A DNA stretch of 64,000 nt from CAVQFB01 sp963711675 (GCA_963711675.1 CAVQFB010000006.1:248001-312000), one strand, 5' to 3'. Shown: positions 44,032 to 52,871, counted from the stretch's first letter. The notes: a model not told the origin generated them from the letters alone. Made by a program: numbers and translations.

Positions 44032-45096
44032 GTGGCCACCGCAAAACAGAATCCCAACCTGGCCGCGCACAACGCGCGGGTGAACGAACGGCTGGTCTCC
44101 GCCGCGCCGGTCGAAGACGATTCCTCGTTTGAGCTCAAGCTCCGCCCGCAGCGCCTCGTCGAGTTCATCGGACAAGCCAAGGTCAAAGAAAACCTGGCCG
44201 TCGCCATCGAAGCCACGCGCTCCCGCGGCGAGGCCCTCGACCACGTGCTGCTCTACGGACCGCCCGGCCTCGGCAAGACGACCCTCGCCAACATCATCGC
44301 CAACGAACTCGGCGTCGCCTTCCAGCAGACCTCCGGGCCTACGCTGCAGATCAAGGGCGACCTCACCGCGATTCTCACCAACCTGCGCGACAAGCAGGTC
44401 CTCTTCATCGACGAAGTCCACCGCCTGCAACCGGCGCTCGAAGAGATCCTCTATTCCGCCCTCGAAGACTACAAGCTCGACATCATCATCGGCCAGGGGC
44501 CGTCCGCGCGCACCCACACCATGGACGTGAAGCCCTTCACCTTCATCGGCGCCACTACGCGCGCCGGACTGCTCTCGGCGCCGCTGCGCTCGCGCTTCGG
44601 CATCATGCTGCGCCTGGAGTTCTACAGCCATGAAGATCTGCGGATCATCGTCGAGCGCTCGGCGGAAATTCTCGGCGTCGAGATCGACCGCGCCGGCGCT
44701 CTCGAAATCGCCAGCCGTTCCCGAGGAACTCCGCGCATCGCCAACCGGCTGTTACGCCGCGTGCGCGACTTCGCCCAGGTGCGCGGTGCCGGGAAGATCG
44801 ACCTGCCGACTGCTCAGGCCGCGCTGCAGATGCTCGAAGTCGATCGCCACGGCTTCGACGAGATCGACCGCAAGCTGCTGCTCACGATCATCGAGAAATA
44901 TCAGGGCGGTCCGGTCGGCGTGAACACCCTCGCCGCCGCTCTCGCCGAGGAATCCGACGCCATCGAGGAAATCTACGAGCCGTTTCTCATTCAGATCGGC
45001 TTCCTCAACCGCACTCCCAGGGGACGCGTCGCCACCCAGCTCGCGTACGAGCACTTCGGCATCACGCCGAACCGAAGGCAGAGCTCGCTGTTCTGA
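44032..45096 (+). CDS. ruvB: Holliday junction branch-migration helicase RuvB
   Basis: 354 residues from GTG 44032. Walker A GPPGLGKTTLANI near residue 76, Walker B LFIDEVHRLQ near 124, sensor and arginine-finger region APLRSRFGI, and the C-terminal winged helix with TPRGRVATQLAYEHFGI. ATP-driven motor that moves Holliday junctions with RuvA. ruvA (52186-52785) is 7 kb away on the same strand rather than adjacent; ruvC was not found. It has no operon partner directly downstream. Confidence 0.97.
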   Translation: MATAKQNPNLAAHNARVNERLVSAAPVEDDSSFELKLRPQRLVEFIGQAKVKENLAVAIEATRSRGEALDHVLLYGPPGLGKTTLANIIANELGVAFQQTSGPTLQIKGDLTAILTNLRDKQVLFIDEVHRLQPALEEILYSALEDYKLDIIIGQGPSARTHTMDVKPFTFIGATTRAGLLSAPLRSRFGIMLRLEFYSHEDLRIIVERSAEILGVEIDRAGALEIASRSRGTPRIANRLLRRVRDFAQVRGAGKIDLPTAQAALQMLEVDRHGFDEIDRKLLLTIIEKYQGGPVGVNTLAAALAEESDAIEEIYEPFLIQIGFLNRTPRGRVATQLAYEHFGITPNRRQSSLF

Positions 45097-45180
45097 GTCG
45101 GAGCTGGTGTGGATACGCTTCCGCAGGAGACTGCTTCCGCTGCCATGGCCTGGCTCGTGATTCCAACCCACCGTGCGCAT

Positions 45181-46116
45181 CTACCGCGAAAAGTACCCCG
45201 TCTTGGTACGCACCGTGAGTCCATCCCGCCTCGGTCGGATGACGATCTTGCGGAACGAGTCGTCTTTGATCGGATTGCTCGGATAGTAAGCCAGGTCGTA
45301 GGAGCTGCGCAGTTCCTCGCCGATTTGATGAAAGTACGTTTGCGGGTCGACAACTTCAGCGTCAAACGCGGTGCCACCCGTTTCTTTTGCGAGGCGATCC
45401 ATCACGCTAATCCCATATTTATTGCGGGCGGTGAGCTTGCCGTGTTCCTTCTCCGTATAGCGGATAGGAAACAACGTTACATTCGCGCTCTGTGCGGTTT
45501 CGATCGCCGTCATCATGTCGTGAGAGCTGGAGTTATCTTCGCCGTCGCTAAAGATCAGAAGGGCCCGCCGTCCGTTCTCATTCGCCAGTTTTTCGATTAC
45601 GGAGTAGAAGATGGAATCGTAAAACGCTGTTCCCAGGTCACGCGACTCTTTCGGGCCGAGTTCCGGAAAATGCCTGTCACCGTGTTCGAAGTGATTTAGT
45701 CCGACTAGAATCTGACCGCTCGATTGGGTGAAGTCGCTCACCAGGCGCAGATGGTTGCCGAAGCACAGCATGAAGGTACGGTCCTTTGGGCCGAGCATAT
45801 CTTGAAGGAAAACCTCCAGGTCGTGCTTGTGCCGCTTGGAGAAATGATCCTGGCTGCCGCTGGCATCCACAATTAACCCCAACGTGAGCGGCACGTCGGA
45901 ACTTCGGGAGAAGAAAGCAATCTTTTGAGGAACTGCGTCCTCAAGAACCTCGAAATCGTCCTTGGTCAGGTTTTCGACCAGTGCCCCACGGGAATCCCGT
46001 ACCGAGAAGGACACATTGACAAGGTTGACCTTGACCCGAACGGGTTCTTGCGACGGGCAAACCACGGTAGCGAGCAGCGCAAGCAGCAGCGCAAGCAGCA
46101 GCACAAGACATCGCAT
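45181..46116 (-). CDS. Exported VWFA-domain protein
   Basis: 311 residues. Signal sequence MRCLVLLLALLLALLATVVC, then a beta domain FSVRDSRGALVENLTKDDFEV, and a von Willebrand A domain with the MIDAS motif DASGSQ (DxSxS) near residue 85 and later FSDGEDNSSSHD. This VWFA-related family is common in Acidobacteriota and of unknown function; a MIDAS site implies metal-dependent binding. The Leu-rich signal is encoded by an AGCAGCGCA-type tandem repeat. ATG at 46116 chosen for the signal. Confidence 0.88.
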   Translation of the reverse strand: MRCLVLLLALLLALLATVVCPSQEPVRVKVNLVNVSFSVRDSRGALVENLTKDDFEVLEDAVPQKIAFFSRSSDVPLTLGLIVDASGSQDHFSKRHKHDLEVFLQDMLGPKDRTFMLCFGNHLRLVSDFTQSSGQILVGLNHFEHGDRHFPELGPKESRDLGTAFYDSIFYSVIEKLANENGRRALLIFSDGEDNSSSHDMMTAIETAQSANVTLFPIRYTEKEHGKLTARNKYGISVMDRLAKETGGTAFDAEVVDPQTYFHQIGEELRSSYDLAYYPSNPIKDDSFRKIVIRPRRDGLTVRTKTGYFSR

Positions 46117-46353
46117 GACGATATAGAGTAAGCCCTTGCTACCGGGCACGTACACGGAGTTTGGTTTTGCGCCTGCTGGGGTCGATTGGGACTGATCTTT
46201 TCGCGTCGAATGACCCTGGCCTTGGCTTCCTTTCCGGTTTTTTGCGTGACATCACCAATATTCACGTTTGCGCGATGAAGCTGCATTTTTGGGTCTCTTG
46301 CCTTGCATTCTTGAATGTGTACAATTCCTCACAGCGCCCTTCTATTAAAAGCC

Positions 46354-46629
46354 ATGTCAGACTACGAAATCGATCATTTGCGAGCCGTCCTCGCACACGC
46401 CAATCCCGAGCAGGTACCCCTCCCGGACAAGGTCGTTCTAAGCGTTCGGATCATCGTCTGGACCGTGTTGATGGCCTATGCCGGATTCTTAATGACCGGC
46501 AGCAAGAATTTGACTCCGCCGGGAATGACAATTACGACCGCGTTCCTGGGGGCTTTGCTGGGATTTCTCATGGCCATCATGTTCACCCTCAGGCACCACA
46601 GACGTCAGAGCCGAGCCGCCCGCCACTAG
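46354..46629 (+). CDS. Small membrane protein, unknown
   Basis: 91 residues from the ATG at 46354. Two predicted helices, VLSVRIIVWTVLMAYAGFLM and ITTAFLGALLGFLMAIMFTL, with a basic C-terminal tail RHHRRQSRAARH facing the cytoplasm. No family recognised. Codon use fits neighbours. Confidence 0.55.
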   Translation: MSDYEIDHLRAVLAHANPEQVPLPDKVVLSVRIIVWTVLMAYAGFLMTGSKNLTPPGMTITTAFLGALLGFLMAIMFTLRHHRRQSRAARH

Positions 46630-46678
46630 CTGTCTATAGCCCGAACCACATCGATGCGGCAGCGCTTTGCACTCAAAA

Positions 46679-46721
46679 CGGGTCAATGAGTGTACACGCC
46701 TGTTAGGAACAGTTACCTACT
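46679..46721. repeat. Intact copy of a 43-nt two-part motif
   Basis: CGGGTCAATGAGTGTA (46679-46694), 13 nt, then AACAGTTACCTACT (46708-46721). The same two blocks at 57432 and 59016 flank the IS1182-type element with a reconstructed 13-nt spacing. Confidence 0.75.
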
Positions 46722-46801
46722 AAGTCTTCAGACAGAAACAAAAACAATTCTGCTCCGTGATCCATTTCCGGCGCCAATTTCGCTTTACGAGATGAGGGGC
46801 T

Positions 46802-47125
46802 GTGAGGACCGGATCTCGTAAGAGAATTCTGAAGTCGGAAGAGGTCGCAGACTTTATCGCCCCATGGTTTAGCCACAACCGGAATAATCGAATGCAGAAC
46901 AGTCTTCGAGATGTGAGGAGTTTGGCCAGGGGCGCGACATTCGCAACGCTTGTCATTGTCTGCATCGTGGCCACCTCTGAGCACTCGACTATTGTGGAAT
47001 GGGTCTCTGTTGTCGCAGCGTTCTTCACGATTATTCGAGATCTTCTGAACGGCCCAAGGACACAGGGTAAGATAACGACGCTCTACCGGGAGCAGAGAGC
47101 GATCGAGAAGGAGGCACGGAAATGA
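46802..47125 (+). CDS. Small membrane protein, translationally coupled to the next gene
   Basis: 107 residues from GTG, or 77 from the ATG at 46892 (MQNSLRDVRS). One or two hydrophobic stretches (FATLVIVCIVA, VVAAFFTIIRDLL) and a charged tail KITTLYREQRAIEKEARK. The stop TGA overlaps the next ATG as ATGA (47122-47125), which supports both genes being real. Function unknown. Confidence 0.55.
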   Translation: MRTGSRKRILKSEEVADFIAPWFSHNRNNRMQNSLRDVRSLARGATFATLVIVCIVATSEHSTIVEWVSVVAAFFTIIRDLLNGPRTQGKITTLYREQRAIEKEARK

Positions 47126-47709
47126 AAATCACGGGCAAGATAGCAGCCGCTATCATCCTGCTGTTATCGTCTTGGGCTTTAGCACAGACCAAGGTACCGA
47201 CCTTTACAGTACGAAATCTCACATTGCAGGAAACGACGTTGCAGGTGGGACAATACACGGAAGGAGTTGCGGTCATCTGTGACAACTGCGCCAACGGAGC
47301 CTTCACGCCTCTCGTCGCTCCGCTCGAAGTTACTTGTCCTGCCGCGGCAGGAGAAACCTGCACGTTCGCGGTCAGCGTGGATGCCGCGGGCCGGGCAAGC
47401 GGCCTGGCGGAAGGCGTCTTTCGATACGTCGGCGATGCCCAGACGACCATTTCGTATGCCGGGGGACCTGGAAAACCCGGCTTTTACATGTGGTCGCTAC
47501 TCGCGGCCAATTCTTTTTCCGCGTCACATACATTCGTAGCGCAGGTAAAGAACACCAGGAACTCTCAGCAACATCGTGTCGAGGTCGATCTCGGGTGCTT
47601 TGTCTCTGGAGGACAGGGGTCGTGTCAGGTCCAGGCTCTAGGTCTATTTGAAGCAGGCCCCCCCGGGTCGCCAGTAACCGTAACGATACAAGTGTTCCGC
47701 AAACACTAG
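47122..47709 (+). CDS. Secreted protein, unknown
   Basis: 195 residues. Signal peptide ITGKIAAAIILLLSSWALAQ. The mature part is beta-rich with four paired-looking Cys (ICDNCANG; VTCPAAAGETC) plus CFVSGGQGSCQ, suggesting disulfides, and Ser/Thr-rich strands. No family recognised. Coupled (ATGA) to the small membrane protein upstream. Confidence 0.65.
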   Translation: MKITGKIAAAIILLLSSWALAQTKVPTFTVRNLTLQETTLQVGQYTEGVAVICDNCANGAFTPLVAPLEVTCPAAAGETCTFAVSVDAAGRASGLAEGVFRYVGDAQTTISYAGGPGKPGFYMWSLLAANSFSASHTFVAQVKNTRNSQQHRVEVDLGCFVSGGQGSCQVQALGLFEAGPPGSPVTVTIQVFRKH

Positions 47710-47754
47710 CGGATTCGTATTGGGGCGATTCATAGTTGCGATTGCCGGCGGCGG

Positions 47755-48093
47755 CTACTTGGACGCCGGGGCCTGGTCGAACAACTTCAGCGCCAGTGCG
47801 CCGTGCGTAACCGCGGCTCCGGCCCGAAGCGCGGCTGCCAGCATCGCAGTTTCGGTGACTTCCTCGCGCGTGGCGCCGGCACGTTTGGCCGCTCGAGTGT
47901 GGACATCCAGGCAATACGGGCATTGGGTGGTGCATGCCACCGCGATCGCGATCAGCTCGCGATACTTTCTCGGGATGGCGCCGCCATCGCGTCCCACAGT
48001 CTTGTCGAATTCTACGAAGGCAGAGAACTCGGTGGGCGCCAGTTGCTTGAAATCGCCTAGCTTTTTCAAATCATCCGAATCGTGATAGTGCAT
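47755..48093 (-). CDS. AhpD/carboxymuconolactone decarboxylase-like protein
   Basis: 112 residues. CPYCLDVHTRAAKRAG near residue 58 carries the CxxC-x3-H of the AhpD-like alkylhydroperoxidase branch, in a helical CMD fold. Such proteins reduce peroxides using lipoyl or thiol partners; a true decarboxylase is not implied. ATG at 48093 (MHYHDSDDLKK) follows GACAGGAGGAGCG, a strong ribosome-binding site. Convergent with the secreted-protein gene. Confidence 0.88.
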   Translation of the reverse strand: MHYHDSDDLKKLGDFKQLAPTEFSAFVEFDKTVGRDGGAIPRKYRELIAIAVACTTQCPYCLDVHTRAAKRAGATREEVTETAMLAAALRAGAAVTHGALALKLFDQAPASK

Positions 48094-48369
48094 CGCTCCT
48101 CCTGTCGGTAACACCTATTGTTTGTTGCGGCACGTTATCAGATATTCCCGCCCGGTGAAAAGATGAGGGAAGCGTGGATTTCGAGTGTTTTGGGTCCGGC
48201 ACGATTTGCTGGGAGTCTTGATACACCGATCCTTAGGCGACAGATCCAGCCGTAGCGAAAAGACCTATGGGGCAACGTGTAATCGTACGAATCGCCCCAG
48301 GATCGCGAACGGACAAAGGCGCGAACCTGGGGCATGCGTGCGGACTATCTTTACTGTTATCCGAGCTGG

Positions 48370-49473
48370 CTAGCGCCCGATGAGACCGTGGTATTCCGAC
48401 ATAATATCCTGATAGAAACCGACGATATTGTGATTGTTCTTGATGCGAACGATTGAGCTTGAGGCCGCGCCCTTGACATCCACCTGGTTCCAGACCCCGC
48501 TCTTGTATCCATTGATAAAGCCGTGGATCACACCATTGATGTCGACGAAGGAGCCTGAGATCTGGCCCACGTCATTGATTCCATACACATTGGTCCCGGT
48601 AGCCTGGGGATAGTCAATGCCGGTGAAGGTACCCTGGATCAGCAGGAAGCCGTGCTGGCTGCCCGCGGTGTCGAGCCAGGTACCCACGATGTCTCCCGCC
48701 GTGTCGATGCCGTATGCCTGGGTGTTGGCGGCACCCGGGTAATCGATGGAAGTGAAAGTTCCCGCGTTGTCGAGGAAGCTATGAAGGTTGAAGTTGGCAT
48801 CATCATACAAACCGACGATCTGGCGCGAGTTGTTGATTCCGTAGGCTTGTGTGCCGGTGGCGTCTGGGTAGTCCACGCTGGCAATCTTGCCTCCTACGTC
48901 GACAAAGCCGTGCTCGACGCCGGCGCTGTCGCCCCAAACTCCTACCATATCGCCGTTCGCATTGATGCCGGTGAACGCGGTGAAGCTCGAACCCTTCAGC
49001 AGAACCCTCTTGTAGGTTCCGTTCTTGTAAGTGAATCCGTAGACGACCAGCGAGTTGTTGATGTCAAGGTGGCTAGCGCCGACAACGGTGGTGTCATTCC
49101 TGTCGATAGTTTCGGAAAAGGCGGATCCGGGAAAATCGACGGAGTCGAACTGATAAACCTTGTTGTTCGGGCTGTCCGTGGCTCCGAATTGGCTCGATGA
49201 TGAACCGATCCCGCTCGCGGAGGACATACGTCCGGCGTGGGCCGCTGCGTCCAGCATCCTGCCGATCAGACTACGGGAGTCCGTGAGCGACTGGTGCTGT
49301 GACGGGGAGACCGTGGGATCGGCCTGGCCCGCCGGCGGTACGGGGGCGGCAAACCCGCTAGCCGAAGCCAGCAGAGCGACTAGGGTAGCCACCCTCAGGC
49401 TTCTCGATGCGAGGCTCGGCGAGGCCGAGTGGGAGTTCGTGGTTACTTCACGCATATTTCGACAGAGTGACAT
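48370..49473 (-). CDS. HAF-repeat extracellular protein
   Basis: 367 residues. Membrane/signal segment SLRVATLVALLASASGFA, then about six repeats of the type YGINNSRQIVGLYDDANFN with HSFLD (G-I-N-x-x-G-x-x-V-G ... H-G-F), the HAF repeat, from residue 130 to the end. The protein probably forms a propeller or solenoid outside the cell. Function unknown. ATG at 49473 has AAGGAGATTGCC upstream. Confidence 0.85.
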   Translation of the reverse strand: MSLCRNMREVTTNSHSASPSLASRSLRVATLVALLASASGFAAPVPPAGQADPTVSPSQHQSLTDSRSLIGRMLDAAAHAGRMSSASGIGSSSSQFGATDSPNNKVYQFDSVDFPGSAFSETIDRNDTTVVGASHLDINNSLVVYGFTYKNGTYKRVLLKGSSFTAFTGINANGDMVGVWGDSAGVEHGFVDVGGKIASVDYPDATGTQAYGINNSRQIVGLYDDANFNLHSFLDNAGTFTSIDYPGAANTQAYGIDTAGDIVGTWLDTAGSQHGFLLIQGTFTGIDYPQATGTNVYGINDVGQISGSFVDINGVIHGFINGYKSGVWNQVDVKGAASSSIVRIKNNHNIVGFYQDIMSEYHGLIGR

Positions 49474-49659
49474 GGCAATCTCCTTGGTGACTGTGGGCCT
49501 CGAATCTGAGCGACTGAGCTTTGAGTTCGGCCTCACTCCTAATAGCGATCTTTGCGGCCGGATTCCCTCACAGGGTTACAAAAATTCTTCCGGGCGGTAC
49601 AAGGGCGGTTGGCTCGCAGTCTTTGAGTCCGTCTCGGCGCGCGGCGCATCTTCCTACCC

Positions 49660-50223
49660 ATGCCGACCTCGACGCAGTTCAGCCTCGCCGACACCATCGC
49701 CGTTCTTAGCCGCACGCCCGCAGCTTTGAATGCTCTGGTGCGCGGGCTGCCTGACATCTGGGTGCATCGTGACGAAGGACTACACGCAGGAAAAGCTACG
49801 TGGAGTGCCTTCGACATCGTGGGCCACCTTATCGAGGGTGAGCGGACTGACTGGATTCCGCGGGCGCGCATCATCCTCGAAAGCGGCGAAGCGCGGCCAT
49901 TCGATCCCTTCGATCGCTTCGCGCAAGAAAAAGAGAGTCAGGGCAAGTCGCTGGAGCAGCTCCTGGATGAGTTCGCCCGGCTGCGAAGTGAAAATGTCGT
50001 CGCACTGCTGGCGCTCAATCTGCAGCCGAAGGATCTGGAGCGGCGGGGGAAGCATCCGGCGTTGGGAGTGGTAACGCTATCGGAGCTTCTGGCAACCTGG
50101 GCGGTTCACGACCTCACGCACCTGCATCAATTGTCGCGTGTGATGGCGCACCAGTACCGTGAGGCGGTCGGCCCCTGGAGCCGGTTTCTGGGTGTGCTGC
50201 AGTGTGCGGGCCACAGCGAGTAG
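49660..50223 (+). CDS. DinB-family protein
   Basis: 187 residues, four-helix bundle. FDIVGHLIEGE and the later WAVHDLTHLHQL provide the three conserved His of the DinB/YfiT metal site. Relatives are thiol transferases (mycothiol or bacillithiol-dependent); the cosubstrate in this organism is unknown. Divergent from the HAF gene and convergent with the doc gene. Confidence 0.85.
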   Translation: MPTSTQFSLADTIAVLSRTPAALNALVRGLPDIWVHRDEGLHAGKATWSAFDIVGHLIEGERTDWIPRARIILESGEARPFDPFDRFAQEKESQGKSLEQLLDEFARLRSENVVALLALNLQPKDLERRGKHPALGVVTLSELLATWAVHDLTHLHQLSRVMAHQYREAVGPWSRFLGVLQCAGHSE

Positions 50224-50271
50224 TGGGCTGCTCACTCTTCGATTAGAAGATCGTGGGAACGAGAGGTCGGC

Positions 50272-50649
50272 TCAAACTAGCGGCCTGATGTGTTTCCGGA
50301 TCCACTCAACGATCTGCGCGAAGCGGAATTCTCCCCGATCCATGGAACCGTAAATGAAATCGAATCCTTCCGTAGCCTCGACCTCTAGATAAGAACCGTT
50401 GCGCCTCAGGAAGACATCAGCGGCAGTGAAAGCGATGCGCTTGTTGCCGTCCACAAAGCCGTGGTTCTTGGCGAGCGACTCCATCAGCGCGGCCGTTTCC
50501 TCTTCGATGGAATTGTAGTAGCCGATTTGCGGACGAAAAACGGCAGCCACAACCGCGCCCTTATCACGGACCCCATTGAGGCCTCCGAACAGCTCGATCA
50601 ATCGATGCTGCATTCGGTAGACCTCTGCTACCGTCAGGTAATCCGCCAT
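50272..50649 (-). CDS. doc: Doc-type toxin (Fic/Doc family)
   Basis: 125 residues, the size of Doc. Fic motif HGFVDGNKRIA near residue 63 (HxFx[DE]GNKR). Doc phosphorylates elongation factor Tu in other bacteria and blocks translation. The gene starts immediately after the antitoxin stop (TAA then ATG), the usual toxin-after-antitoxin order. Active-site residues are intact. Confidence 0.9.
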   Translation of the reverse strand: MADYLTVAEVYRMQHRLIELFGGLNGVRDKGAVVAAVFRPQIGYYNSIEEETAALMESLAKNHGFVDGNKRIAFTAADVFLRRNGSYLEVEATEGFDFIYGSMDRGEFRFAQIVEWIRKHIRPLV

Positions 50650-50883
50650 TTATTTCGCGAGACGCTGCAACAGATCACGGTTGCGAGCCACCGACTCCTC
50701 GAAGGATTCCATCACTTCGGGGCGGACCAGGTGCTGGGATGGAACGACATTGCGCAGATAGAACTTGAGTGCCTGCTCCAGCACGTGCCGCTTGGTTTGC
50801 CCGTTCCGCTCGGCCACCGCAACAAATTCGTCGTAGAGCTGCGCGTCGATCTCAGGAGTGAACTTCTTGGTCGCGCCTGACAT
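50650..50883 (-). CDS. Antitoxin of the Doc module, ribbon-helix-helix type
   Basis: 77 residues. MSGATKKFTPEIDAQLYDEFVAVAERN resembles a ribbon-helix-helix DNA-binding N-terminus, followed by a helical tail that would neutralise Doc. ATG at 50883 follows GGGAGGGAAGC. Its upstream region carries tandem palindromic half-sites (50921-50944), so it likely autoregulates the pair. The exact antitoxin family is not certain. Confidence 0.8.
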   Translation of the reverse strand: MSGATKKFTPEIDAQLYDEFVAVAERNGQTKRHVLEQALKFYLRNVVPSQHLVRPEVMESFEESVARNRDLLQRLAK

Positions 50884-50920
50884 GCTTCCCTCCCCTTCCC
50901 CCCTAATTGTATTCGCGAGT

Positions 50921-50944
50921 CTTGATATATCAAGATTAATCTTG
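50921..50944. promoter_or_regulatory. Overlapping palindromic operator of the Doc module
   Basis: CTTGATATATCAAG (50921-50934) and CAAGATTAATCTTG (50931-50944) are both perfect palindromes and share the middle CAAG, giving three half-sites spaced one helical turn (10 bp). It is 37 bases upstream of the antitoxin start, with A/T-rich TACAAT-like sequence beyond. Matches the cooperative operators of type II toxin-antitoxin systems. Confidence 0.75.
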
Positions 50945-51060
50945 TTTTGTCTATCTCATTGTAAATAAATGTAAAATTACGGTCTTCCACAACAGTTCTT
51001 GCACCTGCGTGCCTTTCTTGCAGCATCCATTCTTGTATCCTGTAGCCGGTCTCTTCCCTG

Positions 51061-52146
51061 ATGGCTTTCCGATTCCATTGCGGCCTTGCGGTCCTTTTGT
51101 TTCTCCTCGGAGGATTTTTGCTGCCCGCCCTCGGACAAGCCTCCGAGCATCTGCCCGCACCTGCCGCCGGAGAACATGAGACTGAGGGCGCGACCGGCTT
51201 GAAATCTGCTGACCAAGTATTGCCCGGGACGATCAGCGGAACCGTGGTGGATGGAAGCGGAGCCGTGGTCGAAGCCGCCCGCGTGAAACTCACACGCGAG
51301 GATCAATCCCCGGTGCAAGAAGTTCTCTCCGGCGACGATGGTCAATTCTCTTTCGCGAATGTCGCTCCCGGGCCCTTCCACCTCACCTTCGCCCTGGCGG
51401 GTTTCGCGCCGCAAACCTTCTCCGCAACGGTGCATTCCGGCGAGACCTACATCGTTCCTAAGGTCACGCTGGCGGTTGCGGACAATGTCACTGAGGTGCA
51501 GGTTGGCGTCTCACCCGTCGAAGTAGCAGAAGAAGAGATCAAGGAGCAGGAGAAGCAGCGCATGCTGGGCGTGGTTCCCAATTTCTACGTCACCTACGTC
51601 CGCGACGCCGCTCCGCTTAATTCCAGGCAGAAGTTCGCGCTCGCCTGGAAGACCACCATCGATCCGGTCACTTTCGGCGTGGTTGGCGTCACCGCTGGAA
51701 TTCAGCAGTCACAAAACGCCTTCAAGGGATACGGGCAGGGCGCGCAGGGATATGCCAAGCGCTTCGGCGCCTCCACTGGCGACCTGTTTGCCGGCACGTT
51801 CATTGGCAGTGCCATACTGCCGTCGTTGCTGAAACAGGATCCGCGCTATTTCTATAAAGGAACCGGCAGCAAGAGCTCTCGCCTTCTGTATGCGCTCGCC
51901 AATGCCGTCATCTGCAAGGGCGACAATGGACGCTGGCAGCCAAACTACTCGAACGTCCTGGGAAACCTCGCCGCAGGCGGGATCTCGAATCTCTATTACC
52001 CTGCTTCCGATCGAGATGGAGGGGCATTGACCTTCGAAACCGGGCTGATCGGTATAGGCACCACCGCCGTGGTCAACGTTCTTCAGGAATTCGTCATCAA
52101 GAAGTTGACATCAAACGTTCCCAAACAGAATTCAGCCAAGCCGTAA
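51061..52146 (+). CDS. Exported protein with carboxypeptidase-regulatory-like domain and family-specific C-terminal domain
   Basis: 361 residues. Signal peptide (CGLAVLLFLLGGFLLPALG), then a CarboxypepD_reg domain at about 55-140 (TISGTVVDGSGAVVEAARV). The C-terminal 180 residues (RMLGVVPNFYVTYVRDAAP ... YAKRFGASTGDLF ... QDPRYFYKGTG) match the protein at 30378-31103. Likely surface or outer-membrane associated. Function unknown. Divergent from the toxin-antitoxin pair, 40 bases before ruvA. Confidence 0.85.
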   Translation: MAFRFHCGLAVLLFLLGGFLLPALGQASEHLPAPAAGEHETEGATGLKSADQVLPGTISGTVVDGSGAVVEAARVKLTREDQSPVQEVLSGDDGQFSFANVAPGPFHLTFALAGFAPQTFSATVHSGETYIVPKVTLAVADNVTEVQVGVSPVEVAEEEIKEQEKQRMLGVVPNFYVTYVRDAAPLNSRQKFALAWKTTIDPVTFGVVGVTAGIQQSQNAFKGYGQGAQGYAKRFGASTGDLFAGTFIGSAILPSLLKQDPRYFYKGTGSKSSRLLYALANAVICKGDNGRWQPNYSNVLGNLAAGGISNLYYPASDRDGGALTFETGLIGIGTTAVVNVLQEFVIKKLTSNVPKQNSAKP

Positions 52147-52185
52147 GCTCCCAATACCGATTCTCCGGGCTAGAATGTCCCCAGC

Positions 52186-52785
52186 ATGATTGCTCACCTC
52201 CGCGGACGCCTGTTGACCAAGCATCCTAACCAGGCCATCGTCGAAGCCGGCGGCGTCGGCTACGACGTGACCATCAGCGTACCCACGTTTTCCGATTTGC
52301 CCGCGGCGGGCAGCGAGGTCTCGCTGCACATCCACACGCACGTCCGCGAGGACCAGATTGCGCTTTACGGCTTTCTGCGACCGGCAGAGAAGCAACTCTT
52401 CGAGAAGCTGATCACGGTGAGCGGCATCGGACCGAAGCTCGCCATCACAATCCTAAGCGGCATGCCCGCCGATGAAATGACGGGCGCGATTCGCGGCAAC
52501 GACATCGCCCGCCTCACCCGCATTCCCGGCATAGGAAAGAAGACTGCCGAGCGCATGGTGCTCGAGCTCCGCGACAAGCTGCCCCCCGCGGGAGCCGAAA
52601 CCGCCCCCGCCTCAACCGTGCCGGCCCTCAGCCCGGTCGAAGAAGACGTCCTATCAGCGCTGGTAAATCTGGGATATCAACGCGCGGCTGCGGAGCGCGC
52701 GCTCGCAGCGGCCATGAAGAACGGCAAGTCCGCCTGCTCGTTCGATGCGCTGTTTCGGGAATCGCTGGCTGCGCTGGCGAAATAG
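52186..52785 (+). CDS. ruvA: Holliday junction branch-migration protein RuvA
   Basis: 199 residues, standard size. N-terminal OB domain (MIAHLRGRLLTKHPNQAIVE), two helix-hairpin-helix motifs (LITVSGIGPKLAITILSGM and RLTRIPGIGKKTAERMVLEL), and the flexible C-terminal domain (LVNLGYQRAAAERAL) that binds RuvB. Forms tetramers on junction DNA. ruvB is 7 kb upstream on the same strand. Confidence 0.97.
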   Translation: MIAHLRGRLLTKHPNQAIVEAGGVGYDVTISVPTFSDLPAAGSEVSLHIHTHVREDQIALYGFLRPAEKQLFEKLITVSGIGPKLAITILSGMPADEMTGAIRGNDIARLTRIPGIGKKTAERMVLELRDKLPPAGAETAPASTVPALSPVEEDVLSALVNLGYQRAAAERALAAAMKNGKSACSFDALFRESLAALAK

Positions 52786-52835
52786 CTGTCAGGTGGAACC
52801 TCCCGCATGTGGGTGGAAGGTTGTTCGCTACGGCA

Positions 52836-52870
52836 AAGCTGATGGCTGACAGCTGAGAGCTGACAGCGAA
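52836..52870. repeat. Heptanucleotide tandem array after ruvA
   Basis: Five 7-bp units of the NNGCTGA type, such as TGGCTGA and CAGCTGA, fill part of the 86-base gap between ruvA and the convergent small gene. Confidence 0.75.
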
Positions 52871-52871
52871 T

